Shown one piece after another: positions 1 through 8,360 of a stretch of DNA of 64,000 bases. Numbering within the stretch: the first letter of the stretch is position 1; every line of letters starts with the position of its first letter. A program made the translations under genes and the position numbers. The stretch comes from Crystallibacter sulfonylureivorans_A. Its GTDB lineage: Bacteria > Actinomycetota > Actinomycetes > Actinomycetales > Micrococcaceae. The notes under the pieces were generated by a model, which saw nothing but the letters and a program-made list of their open reading frames with translations, was not told where the DNA came from and made no database searches. The stretch is from NCBI RefSeq assembly GCF_047607445.1, contig NZ_JBLKRT010000008.1, forward strand, positions 60,036-124,035, read 5' to 3'.

Positions 1-527
1 GCGCCCAGCCGGCGGGCGGCGACTGCGAGCTCTTCGTCGTGGCCGGGAACCGCACCGGGCATCGACTGGAACACCCGCAGGCACATCAGTCCCACCACCT
101 CGGCGGAGCCGTAAATGTATTCCTCCAGCGAATCGTCCGTATGTGAGGCCACCGTGATGTCGGCGCGCATGGAGGCGAAGAACGGGCGGGTCAGGTCGGT
201 GCCGATGCCGCGCCTGCGGGCGGTTTCGGCAAACGCGTGCACCACCATGTTCGTGCTGTAGCCGGAAAGCATCGCCGTCTCGGTTTCCCGTTCCAGCCGG
301 TCCAACTGCTCCCGCACGGCCGCGGCATCCAGTCCGGCCGCCGCCGCGGCGCCGTCCACCGCCTCGTCGGCCACGCGGACCAGGGCGTAGATGTTGGCGA
401 TATCCCGGCGCCCCTCCGGGCCCAGCAGCCGGCAGGCGAGGCCGAAGGAGGTGGAGTAGGCGGAAATCACGACGCCGGCGCTCCGGCCGGCAGCGTCGGT
501 ATAACGCCTGAGCGGGTTCAGTTCCAT
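1..527 (-). CDS. crtB: Phytoene synthase (partial, C-terminus outside window)
   Basis: The first 175 residues of a trans-isoprenyl diphosphate synthase of the squalene/phytoene synthase family. It joins two GGPP molecules into phytoene, the first committed carotenoid step. The first aspartate-rich motif is visible as DEAVD (D54 to D58), after a typical N-terminus with SYSTSF-like sequence (AYSTSFGLACRLL). The ATG at 527 starts four bases after the stop of the prenyl synthase gene, so the two are almost certainly co-transcribed. The second metal-binding motif lies beyond the window edge, so intactness cannot be judged. Confidence 0.88.
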   Translation of the reverse strand, partial: MELNPLRRYTDAAGRSAGVVISAYSTSFGLACRLLGPEGRRDIANIYALVRVADEAVDGAAAAAGLDAAAVREQLDRLERETETAMLSGYSTNMVVHAFAETARRRGIGTDLTRPFFASMRADITVASHTDDSLEEYIYGSAEVVGLMCLRVFQSMPGAVPGHDEELAVAARRLG

Positions 528-531
528 GGCG

Positions 532-1623
532 TCAGTTCCCCCTGGTCAGCACGTGCAGGCAGACCGCTTCGAGGTTGGCCCGGGCTGCGGCGTGCAGCGG
601 CAGTCTTCGGGATTCCTGCAGCGCCTCGTCCACCAGACTGCGGGCGAGGTCCTGGGCGCGGGTATCGGCGCCGCAGTCCTTGAGCGCGGCCCGCACCTGG
701 TCTGCTTCCGCTTCTCCCCTGCGAAAAGCGGCCAGCAGGTCATCGAACCCGTCGGCCTCTGCGGCAAAGGCCGTCAGCACGGTGCGTTTGCCTTCGCGCA
801 GATCCGATTCTGCCGACTTGCCGGTAGTATCCGGTTCGCCGAAAGTCCCCAGCACGTCGTCCACGATTTGGTAGGCGACGCCGATGCGGCGGCCAATCGC
901 GGCCAGTGCTTCGGCTTGGCCCGGATCGACTCCGGCCAGCAAGGCCCCGGCCTTCAGCGGAGCTTCAAAGGAGTAGCCGGCGGTCTTCAGGCTCTCCATC
1001 TCCAGCACGTCCTGCAAGTCGGGCCGGTCCGTGGAGACGGACAACAGCACGTCCTCGAGCTCGCCGGCAGCAGAGGCGAACACGGCGTCGTGCATGGTGT
1101 CGGTCAACTCTTCGTCCTGCGGCAGGCCCGCAGCGGCCCGGCCGGCCAGCCGCAGCGCACCGGCGAGCAGCAGATCGCCGGCGATGATCGACGCCGAGTG
1201 GCCGAAGTGCTCGGCATCCGGCGTGGACAGTCCCTGCGCCAAGGCGTGGTCCCGGTAGTGGGCGCCGATGGTCGGTTGCCCGCGGCGGACGAAGTCGCGG
1301 TCGATGGCGTCGTCGTGCACTACCAACGCGGTATGGAGCAGCTCAAACGCGGCTGCCATTCTCGCGCAGCGGTGAGGGTCCACTCCATTGAAGGCGGTGT
1401 ATGCCAGGTGCACCATCCTGGGCCGCAGCCGCTTTCCACCCTGCAGGGCCGACTCAATGTGGTCCCACATCAGCGGGAAGGACTGCGAGATCTTGCCGGC
1501 CTGTGCCCGGTTCTTGTCCACGAAGTCCAGCAGTTCCGCTTCGACCAGCGAACTGAACCGTGTCCAGCTGCCATTGTTGGACTGCGTCGGGGCAGGCTTC
1601 CAGCTGGTGGTGTTGGCAGTCAT
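532..1623 (-). CDS. crtE: Polyprenyl (geranylgeranyl) diphosphate synthase
   Basis: A 363-residue trans-prenyltransferase that elongates allylic diphosphates with IPP, here probably supplying GGPP to the adjacent phytoene synthase. Visible motifs are GGKRLRP near residue 62, the first aspartate-rich motif DDAID (104-108) and the second as DDVLG (255-259), the form common in actinobacterial enzymes. Length is normal for the family. The ATG overlaps the stop of the upstream MarR gene by four bases, implying translational coupling, and crtB follows four bases after its stop. The crtE name rests on this linkage; chain length cannot be read from the sequence with certainty. Confidence 0.88.
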   Translation of the reverse strand: MTANTTSWKPAPTQSNNGSWTRFSSLVEAELLDFVDKNRAQAGKISQSFPLMWDHIESALQGGKRLRPRMVHLAYTAFNGVDPHRCARMAAAFELLHTALVVHDDAIDRDFVRRGQPTIGAHYRDHALAQGLSTPDAEHFGHSASIIAGDLLLAGALRLAGRAAAGLPQDEELTDTMHDAVFASAAGELEDVLLSVSTDRPDLQDVLEMESLKTAGYSFEAPLKAGALLAGVDPGQAEALAAIGRRIGVAYQIVDDVLGTFGEPDTTGKSAESDLREGKRTVLTAFAAEADGFDDLLAAFRRGEAEADQVRAALKDCGADTRAQDLARSLVDEALQESRRLPLHAAARANLEAVCLHVLTRGN

Positions 1624-2150
1624 AACGGGCCCTTCCCGGTCAGTAGGGGGACAACGGGTTGTTCACTCGCCAGCTCTACAATGTGCTGCTCCATCGCCTG
1701 GATGACCCCACCCAAGTAGGCGACCACCGCCTCTTGCTGGTCGGGTTGCATGTCCCTGACCAGCTGGTCGGTCTGCTGGATCATCGGCATCAGCTTGGCC
1801 ATCGCGAAGTCGGCTGCATGGGTTGTCGGCTCCACCATCGTGCTCCGCCGATCCACCGGATTCGGCACTCGGCGCGCATGGTCGGCCTTCACCAGACGGT
1901 CCACCACTGTGGTGGCCGCGGCAGTGGTGATGTGCAGGGCATCTGCCAGTTGGGACGGCGTCATCGGCCCCTTCGCCATCAGATGTTGCATCGCTTGAAA
2001 GTCTGTCTCGTTCGTCCCCATGACGCGGCGCATCTGGTACTCCACCATGTCGTTGAGCACCAGCACCCTACGCATCAACACTGACGCGGCATGCATCTCC
2101 GGCCGTTTCGGCTCTTCGTCCTCGCCCAAAACCACAACCCAACTGATCAT
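1620..2150 (-). CDS. MarR family transcriptional regulator
   Basis: A 176-residue winged-helix regulator. The region from about residue 40 to 110 has the MarR pattern: LMAKGPMTPSQLADALHI, then TVVDRLVKADHARR and the wing turn PVDRRS. It is first in the MarR-crtE-crtB operon, with a 4-bp overlap to crtE. In corynebacteria a MarR protein (CrtR) represses the carotenoid genes, so the same role is likely here, possibly with an isoprenoid ligand. That role is inferred from context. The ATG used is the most upstream; internal ATGs at residues 19 or 26 are possible. Confidence 0.85.
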   Translation of the reverse strand: MISWVVVLGEDEEPKRPEMHAASVLMRRVLVLNDMVEYQMRRVMGTNETDFQAMQHLMAKGPMTPSQLADALHITTAAATTVVDRLVKADHARRVPNPVDRRSTMVEPTTHAADFAMAKLMPMIQQTDQLVRDMQPDQQEAVVAYLGGVIQAMEQHIVELASEQPVVPLLTGKGPL

Positions 2151-2454
2151 CAGATTATCTAGCTACATGATGGTCTAACGAAGTTCGTTTGTCGAGAGCA
2201 AAGCGATCTGGGTCCGATGCTCGGCCAGACCCACCAATCCAGATTGGGTGGGTGTGAGGCCGGATCCAGCAGAAGAGAGGATTCCGAGCGTCGACCACAG
2301 GCTCCGTGAGCGCATCGTCGGGGTGCACTGCGCCCCGCAACTCCTGACCTAAAGGCATGCGCGGCGACACGAATCGGGCCGGTCTGAGCCTTTCTCAAAA
2401 ATATAGATATATTGGGTTCTAACTAACCCATTCTGGGAAAACACATATTGTCGG
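2151..2454. other. Intergenic boundary between carotenoid operon and accessory island
   Basis: No convincing gene. Base composition changes here from GC-rich to clearly mixed, with an AT-rich patch at 2396-2430 that could hold the promoter of the plus-strand helicase operon. An imperfect hairpin (ACCCACCAATC against ATTGGGTGGGT) sits at about 2229-2253. An AT-rich TAGATAAT on the minus strand near 2153-2160 could be the -10 of the MarR gene, but no good -35 was found. No tRNA, integrase or direct repeat marking an insertion was recognised. Confidence 0.5.
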
Positions 2455-5400
2455 GTGCAGGGGGCCACCATCAATATCGATCGCTGTGGATACCACCCAC
2501 AACCTTCTGATCTTTCTTTGCTCGGCGATGGTCGATTTGGTCGCGTACTGCAGATAGGCCATCGCCCCATAGATTTGAACATTGCGAGTGACACCCGCGT
2601 TCTCGCTGCTCCGGAAACGCTTCCGCCCCTCCCGCCTGGTATTTACTGGGCCATAATCGACGGAACCATGGATGCGCTTGTCTTTCACGGTGACCACGTG
2701 TCGACGGTGCCGCCTCGACCGGCGGAGGATATTCCCCTTGCCGATGCGACAGAGAGTGATCTGGGACCTGCTGGCTTGGAGTGGCTGGAACATTGGTGGG
2801 AACAAGGGACAGATGTCCATTCCCCCATGTTTCCGGCTCAGGGAGTCGCAATTTCGCGTTCCACGGGCCGCGACGCAGTGATCATGTCCCGGCACCTTCA
2901 AGGAACCTCCTGGTCATATCGTGTCCGCATTGATGGTCGGCCAGAGTTGGTCTCCGAAGCCGATCTGGAGCCGATCCCCGAAACCAGCAGAGAGGAAGAC
3001 TGGGTATACGAGCCACCCGCTGATGCACAAAGCTTCGCAGCCATGTTGACGCGGGCTAAGCTGAATCGCGGCGTCACCGACGCGCTGTTCTCTTATGGCG
3101 TTTCGAAAACTAGCATTCTTCCGTATCAGTTCAAACCCGTCCTAAAGTATCTGGACTCTGCAACCGAGCGCATGCTCATTGCCGACGAAGTTGGATTGGG
3201 CAAGACAATCGAAGCCGGGTTGCTCTGGACCGAGATGGCGGCACGCGGACAAGCGGACCGGGTCATGGTTGTCTGCCCTTCAGTTCTAGTCGAGAAGTGG
3301 CGATCGGAAATGCAGGCTCGGTTCGGTTTCGAACTTGAGAAGTACTCAACTGCAGACCTTTCCAAATTGGTAGAGCGACTGGAACAAGGTTCACAGCCCA
3401 ACCGGCTTGCCGCGGTCGTTTCCCTGCAGACCTTTCGTAACTTTAAGGAGCTCGGGGAGCTCGAAAGCCTGAACTTCAGCCTCGATCTGTGCATCGTTGA
3501 CGAAGCGCATCAGATGCGGAATTCTGGAACCGCCAGCCACCGGCTTGGCCTGCTGCTCCGCGATTGGTCCAACGCCATGGTTCTGCTCAGTGCCACTCCT
3601 CTAAACCTAGGCAATCGGGACTTGCTTTCCCTGATGCAGCTTCTCATGCCAGGTGAAGTTGAAACCGAGCAGGACCTCCAGGCCCGTCTCGATCATCATG
3701 AGCCCTTACAAGCGCTTCGACGTAGTGCAACGGATCCCACCATTTCCAACGAGCAGAGACGGCGCTGGCTGCGGGGTATTGGTTCGTCCGCCATGGGATC
3801 CGCCCTCAGGCAAAGGGCCGCATATATTCGGCTCGAGGAGCTGCTCGAAGGCGACGAGTTCGGCCCGGAGCAGGCGCCGGTTTTGCGGGAGTCATGCTCC
3901 CAACTGCACGGCCTGTCAGCGGCGATTACTCGGACGAAGAAGTCCGAGGTTAACGAGGCAACGACTGTGCGTGAGGCAATAAATAAGCCCGTTAATTGGA
4001 CGTCCGCTGAGCAGGATTTCTATGACGCTTACTACGCATGGATCCGGGAGGTCGCCCTTGAACGGCAGCTTCCTACCGGGTTCGCCCTGCAAATGCCATT
4101 GAGACTGGCGGGCAGTTGCCTTCCAGCAACGGCTCGCAGCGTTTTGCACGACGAATTCGATGACGATAACGGGGACGGGCCCGTGCGAACGGGCCATACA
4201 TTCCTGCAACAGGAGACCCCTCCTCCAAACGTCACGAAACTTGCAAGGGCGCTCTCAGGGATCGACAGCAAATTCGACGCCTTAGTATCGGCCATCTCGT
4301 CGGCCGAAATGCGCGGCCGCCAGGCCTTACTCTTCACTTTCTCTCGTAAAACCCTCGACTATCTCTATAAGCAGCTATCCGGATCATTCCGCATAGCTGC
4401 GCTCCATGGCGGAGTCAGCGTGGAGGACCGAGAGGCGATCATGAGAGATTTCCGGTCAGGTCGATACGATTTGGTAATCGCCACCCGCGTCGCAAGCGAA
4501 GGCCTTGACTTCGAATTCTGCTCGCTCGTGGTCAATTACGATTTGCCATGGAACCCGATGGAGGTCGAACAGCGAATCGGTCGTATCGACAGGCTCGGCC
4601 AGACTTCCGAGAAAATCCTGATCCTCAACTTTTCGACGCCAGGAACAATCGAGACCCGGATTATGGAACGGCTATTAGACCGGGTGGGTGTATTTGAACA
4701 TTCCATTGGTGATCTTGAACCTATTCTGGCCGAGACCTTTGACGAATTCCAAGAAGTGGTTCTGGATTTTAGACTTACACCTGAAGAACAGGTCCGCAAG
4801 CTCAATAAAGCAATTGCGGCGGTCGAACAAAATCGAGCGGATTCAAAACAGCTGGATTCGGCATCCTCCAAGCTGCAAGCAGAGGACCAATTCGGCATTG
4901 AAGCAGTGGAGAAGCGGGTCGCCCGAGGCCGGTATCTCGGCCAACAAGAGCTTGCGACTCTCGTTGCAGATTGGACGAATATTCGAGGTGGAAAAGCTGA
5001 CATTAACGCAGCAAAACACGAACTTCGGGTGTCCCTAAGTAGCGACATGCTGCATCGCTTGGTGGCTTGGCGACGAGAGGAGGGCCAGACCTCGTCGGAG
5101 ATCAGCCGAGTGGAACACCTTGCTCGCCAGAAATCTGCTGTCCACGTGTGGCTGGACTCAGAGACGGCTCGAGTCGATGGTGGAACTCTTTTAAACGGTC
5201 ATCATCCTTTGGTTCAGATTGCCGCGCACGACTATGCGGAACACAACGTTCCGCGATTCTCCATCCTTCGGGCAAGAGGGAACGAGGAGTGCCCGCCGGG
5301 CGACTACCTCGTTGCCATAGCTGCCGCCGAATGGCGTGGTCTTCGGCCCACCAGCGAGCTGTGGACTGACGCCATCGACCTTAGAACAGGGCGCCGAGCC

Positions 5401-5790
5401 GCCGAGGCTGTCGGAGGCCTGCTCTTCACGGCGCTTGCAGCAGGAACTCTGATGAACGGCCCAAGTGGCCTTCATCCAAGTGCCGGGACATATGCGAGCG
5501 TAGTTCTCGACGCTCTCCGTCAGCGCCGGCAGGAGCTTGAGCAAGACCGACGTCGTGAAAATAATGCACTTGTTCTGGAGCGCAAAATGCGCGCCGAACA
5601 GGTCCACAAAAACGAACGGCGGTCCATCCTAAACCGCATGTCGCAAGCGCCCTCCATGCGCCATGCTTTCGAGGGGCAGCTGCGGCGAAGCGAGAACCGG
5701 TTCAACGATTCAATGGCGCGCATCAACGCAAGCGACCAAACCAGTCTCGCCCTCGAAGAGCTCGCCATTGCACAGTTGGAAGTGATCTAA
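2455..5790 (+). CDS. RapA/SNF2-like SF2 helicase, defence-associated (DrmD-like)
   Basis: An 1111-residue DEAD/DEAH ATPase of the SNF2/RapA group. Residues 1-190 are a non-helicase N-terminal region. The motor follows: Walker A DEVGLGKT (244-251), DEAH (349-352), motif III LLSATPL, and motifs V/VI with EGLDFE and QRIGRIDRLGQ (about 706-716). Residues 770-1111 are charged and helical, probably coiled coil. Such proteins translocate on duplex DNA; size and order resemble DrmD of class 1 DISARM, but no drmA, drmB or drmC is present. The start is a GTG without a strong ribosome site, so it is uncertain. The next gene begins three bases after the stop. Codon use is less GC-biased than in flanking core genes. 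Confidence 0.8.
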   Translation: MQGATINIDRCGYHPQPSDLSLLGDGRFGRVLQIGHRPIDLNIASDTRVLAAPETLPPLPPGIYWAIIDGTMDALVFHGDHVSTVPPRPAEDIPLADATESDLGPAGLEWLEHWWEQGTDVHSPMFPAQGVAISRSTGRDAVIMSRHLQGTSWSYRVRIDGRPELVSEADLEPIPETSREEDWVYEPPADAQSFAAMLTRAKLNRGVTDALFSYGVSKTSILPYQFKPVLKYLDSATERMLIADEVGLGKTIEAGLLWTEMAARGQADRVMVVCPSVLVEKWRSEMQARFGFELEKYSTADLSKLVERLEQGSQPNRLAAVVSLQTFRNFKELGELESLNFSLDLCIVDEAHQMRNSGTASHRLGLLLRDWSNAMVLLSATPLNLGNRDLLSLMQLLMPGEVETEQDLQARLDHHEPLQALRRSATDPTISNEQRRRWLRGIGSSAMGSALRQRAAYIRLEELLEGDEFGPEQAPVLRESCSQLHGLSAAITRTKKSEVNEATTVREAINKPVNWTSAEQDFYDAYYAWIREVALERQLPTGFALQMPLRLAGSCLPATARSVLHDEFDDDNGDGPVRTGHTFLQQETPPPNVTKLARALSGIDSKFDALVSAISSAEMRGRQALLFTFSRKTLDYLYKQLSGSFRIAALHGGVSVEDREAIMRDFRSGRYDLVIATRVASEGLDFEFCSLVVNYDLPWNPMEVEQRIGRIDRLGQTSEKILILNFSTPGTIETRIMERLLDRVGVFEHSIGDLEPILAETFDEFQEVVLDFRLTPEEQVRKLNKAIAAVEQNRADSKQLDSASSKLQAEDQFGIEAVEKRVARGRYLGQQELATLVADWTNIRGGKADINAAKHELRVSLSSDMLHRLVAWRREEGQTSSEISRVEHLARQKSAVHVWLDSETARVDGGTLLNGHHPLVQIAAHDYAEHNVPRFSILRARGNEECPPGDYLVAIAAAEWRGLRPTSELWTDAIDLRTGRRAAEAVGGLLFTALAAGTLMNGPSGLHPSAGTYASVVLDALRQRRQELEQDRRRENNALVLERKMRAEQVHKNERRSILNRMSQAPSMRHAFEGQLRRSENRFNDSMARINASDQTSLALEELAIAQLEVI

Positions 5791-5793
5791 CTA

Positions 5794-7719
5794 TTGGATG
5801 AGAAGCAACGGACGCTCGCCTTCGAGAACTCCATGAATAGCCGTTACCTCAAAGCGCTTGAGACCAAGGAAGTTCACAAGGTCGCAGGGATGAGACCGCG
5901 GCCGGACAAGTTTGGACCACTGGCCGGACGAGTATCCCTGCAAGGTGAAAAACCTGGAACTTTTGAGGATTACTACATCGGGCCGACCCATGTAAATCTC
6001 GAAGGCTTGTATGTTGTCAGTTGGGCTGCTCCGGCGGCTGCAGTGTTTTTCGGAAGTTCGCAGGAATGGGATTCACAGAAAATTCGTGTGCGACGAAGAT
6101 TTGTCAAGCGCATTGAAAGGTTAACGAACTACTCAGACGAATGGGTGGTGCCGAAGGAGAAGGAAGCCTTCCCTTCGCCGAAGCCTACGCAGACACAGGC
6201 GCTGCCCACCCCTGCACGACCCTCAGGCCCGTCGGCGAGATCCTGGCTGGCGAAAGCTCAGGCTAAACAAAAGGTTGAGCTCGCCTCGCCGCCCGCAGAG
6301 GCCCCGACTCCAGTACCGGATTCTACTTCGCACTTGTCAGAAGACGTGTCCACGGTTGATGATCTCCTGCGGGTGACCCTCTCCGCACCACGCAGTCTAG
6401 GGCTTGAGTCCGTGTTGTCGACTCTCCAGGCAGAGCAGTACTCCTTGGTGACGTTTGCCCCCGATAAGTCACTCGTCATACAAGGCCACGCAGGCACAGG
6501 CAAGACGATCATCGCCACGCATAGGGCCGCTTGGCTCGTCGACGCACAACGCACTGGTGTCGCCCACCAGCGGGTTCTGCTCCTAGGACCAACGCCCGCA
6601 TGGGAAGACCATGTGAGCACGGCAGTCACCGAACTCTCCGGACGGACGCAAAACGTCATGGTTGGTTCGGCGTTGGGACTGATGCTCGATCTCTTAGATA
6701 TTAAGTCCGAAAAGACGACTACAACGCGCTCTACCGAAACCAAGCCGGTTCCGGCCGGAGCCGATATCGCGGTAGCCGCCTTTGCCGATGATTGGAAGCG
6801 GGAGGCCCAGCACCGAGACTCTTTAGACCGGTTCTATGCCGACTTCGTCGGGGCCAACACAACGATCAGCGCTAAGTTGCGCAAGCCGGTGGATGCTTGG
6901 CGAAGGGCGCTTCCACGCGATCTAGCCGAGGCAATTCTGGATCCTAGCCTGTGGCCGCTCCTTGCATTTATGAAGATCTGTCTAGTGCCCGCGGCCAAGT
7001 TTGAGCATGTAATTGTCGACGAGGCACAGGATCTGACAGCGTTTGAATGGCGGGTCCTGGAAGCACTGAACGCGGGCACATGGACGTTGGTTGGCGACAT
7101 GCAGCAACGCCATTCCCAGCGGACCTTCAAGCGCTGGAAGGACATCAGCAATTGGTTGACCGGAAGCACTTGGGACGAACGAACCATTAATGATGGATAC
7201 CGGACTACTCAGGCCATCACAGAATTTGCTGCTTCCCTCCTTCCGCTCATCACCAGACACCGACGTCAATCTCCGCTTGGCAGGGGGAAGGCACCGAGCG
7301 TAATTAATGCCCAAATCCGGCGGCGAAGCATGGAATCGCTCGCACTCGAAGAGTGCCAGCGCCTGGCTTCGGAGTATCCGGTTGGAAGCATCGCTGTTAT
7401 CTCGCCACTGGTTGGGCAAGTCGCACGGGAAGCGAGGAAGTCCGGCTGGCAGGGCGAGGGACGTTGGACTCAGGTCGACAAGCAAGGGAAAAAGTATCAG
7501 TTCCTGACGCCCGAGGACGCTCGGGGTCTCGAGTTCGATGCCGTAATCGTTGTTGAGCCCGCAGTCTTCAGAGCTGATACCGGCACTAACGGCCGACTGT
7601 ATACCTCGCTAACGAGGGCGAACCATGAGCTGGTGGTTATCCACGACAAGCCGCTCCCGGCAGCACTGGCGCGAGCCGCCACACGGCTGGTGTCGACGAA
7701 TGCTTTTAGCGCGCCATAG
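5794..7719 (+). CDS. SF1 helicase, HelD/UvrD-like
   Basis: A 641-residue superfamily 1 ATPase. Residues 1-200 form a novel N-terminal region with a Pro/Ala/Thr-rich linker (about 120-190). The motor has Walker A GHAGTGKT (231-238), Walker B DEAQD (409-413), a motif III-like LVGDMQQRHSQR, and C-terminal motifs GLEFDAVIVVEP and YTSLTRANHELVVIH that match UvrD/HelD proteins. The start is a TTG only three bases after the upstream helicase stop, so the two are coupled; an ATG at 5833 is an alternative. It ends 38 bases from the convergent vsr gene. A role in processing or unwinding invading DNA together with the upstream translocase is inferred from the operon. Confidence 0.75.
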   Translation: MDEKQRTLAFENSMNSRYLKALETKEVHKVAGMRPRPDKFGPLAGRVSLQGEKPGTFEDYYIGPTHVNLEGLYVVSWAAPAAAVFFGSSQEWDSQKIRVRRRFVKRIERLTNYSDEWVVPKEKEAFPSPKPTQTQALPTPARPSGPSARSWLAKAQAKQKVELASPPAEAPTPVPDSTSHLSEDVSTVDDLLRVTLSAPRSLGLESVLSTLQAEQYSLVTFAPDKSLVIQGHAGTGKTIIATHRAAWLVDAQRTGVAHQRVLLLGPTPAWEDHVSTAVTELSGRTQNVMVGSALGLMLDLLDIKSEKTTTTRSTETKPVPAGADIAVAAFADDWKREAQHRDSLDRFYADFVGANTTISAKLRKPVDAWRRALPRDLAEAILDPSLWPLLAFMKICLVPAAKFEHVIVDEAQDLTAFEWRVLEALNAGTWTLVGDMQQRHSQRTFKRWKDISNWLTGSTWDERTINDGYRTTQAITEFAASLLPLITRHRRQSPLGRGKAPSVINAQIRRRSMESLALEECQRLASEYPVGSIAVISPLVGQVAREARKSGWQGEGRWTQVDKQGKKYQFLTPEDARGLEFDAVIVVEPAVFRADTGTNGRLYTSLTRANHELVVIHDKPLPAALARAATRLVSTNAFSAP

Positions 7720-7756
7720 CGTCGCCTCCCGCAGTCCGAAAAATCTTATTTATTCG

Positions 7757-8164
7757 CTATCCCAAGAACAGTTTGACACGGCGGATAATGTCGTCGTTAG
7801 CCAAAACTTCACACTCCCAGACGTCAAGGTACTTCCAGCCTTGCTCCAGGAGTTGCGTTCGCTGCAGGGCGTCCCGCTTCTGATTCCGCTGCCGTTTCTC
7901 AACCCAGAACTCAGTGTTGCTTTTCGGTACTCGTGAACCGACCGGACAGTCATGTCCGTGCCAAAAGCACCCATTGACAAATATGACTTTCCTTCGGCCG
8001 GCAAACACTATGTCCGGTTTGCCCGGTAGCCTGCGATCATGGAGCCGATACCGAAGCCCGTCGCGGTGCAACATGCGCCTTAACATGATTTCAGGCTTCG
8101 TATCTTTGGAACGAATTTTGGCCATGTGGGCGCTTCGCCGTTCAGGGCTCATGAAGTCCGCCAT
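7757..8164 (-). CDS. vsr: Very short patch repair (Vsr) endonuclease
   Basis: A 135-residue Vsr family nickase that cuts 5' of T in T:G mismatches left by deamination of 5-methylcytosine. The sequence is a full-length match to the family: MSPERRSAHMAKIRSKDTKP at the N-terminus, GKPDIVF carrying the catalytic Asp, the zinc/active-site segment VNGCFWHGHDC, and LEQGWKYLDVWECE near the end. It lies 196 bases downstream of the cytosine methyltransferase on the same strand, the classical dcm-vsr pairing. A ribosome site (AGGATAAG) precedes the ATG. Presence of Vsr supports the methylase making 5mC rather than acting only as a relic. Confidence 0.95.
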   Translation of the reverse strand: MADFMSPERRSAHMAKIRSKDTKPEIMLRRMLHRDGLRYRLHDRRLPGKPDIVFAGRRKVIFVNGCFWHGHDCPVGSRVPKSNTEFWVEKRQRNQKRDALQRTQLLEQGWKYLDVWECEVLANDDIIRRVKLFLG

Positions 8165-8360
8165 GCTCTTATCCTAGTTGGCTCGCTCGCACATCGGGCC
8201 GGCGGAAGGTGCGCTCACAACGGAAATATTCGCTTCGCTCGGTGGGCGACCGGGGAGTGCGTCGGCGGCCACATCGAGCCCGGCCGGGCAGAACAATTGC
8301 TTGCGGCAGCGAATAACGCTTTCCGATTAGTAGGACAACGCATCAAGAACTTGTGGAAAC

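Noticed and set aside
526..1719. Long plus-strand open frame over the prenyl synthase gene
   Set aside because: It mirrors the GC-rich minus-strand gene, which has clear family motifs; the plus-strand frame has none.
2151..2454. tRNA or attachment site at the left island edge
   Set aside because: No cloverleaf could be folded by eye and no matching direct repeat was found near 21.2-21.5 kb.
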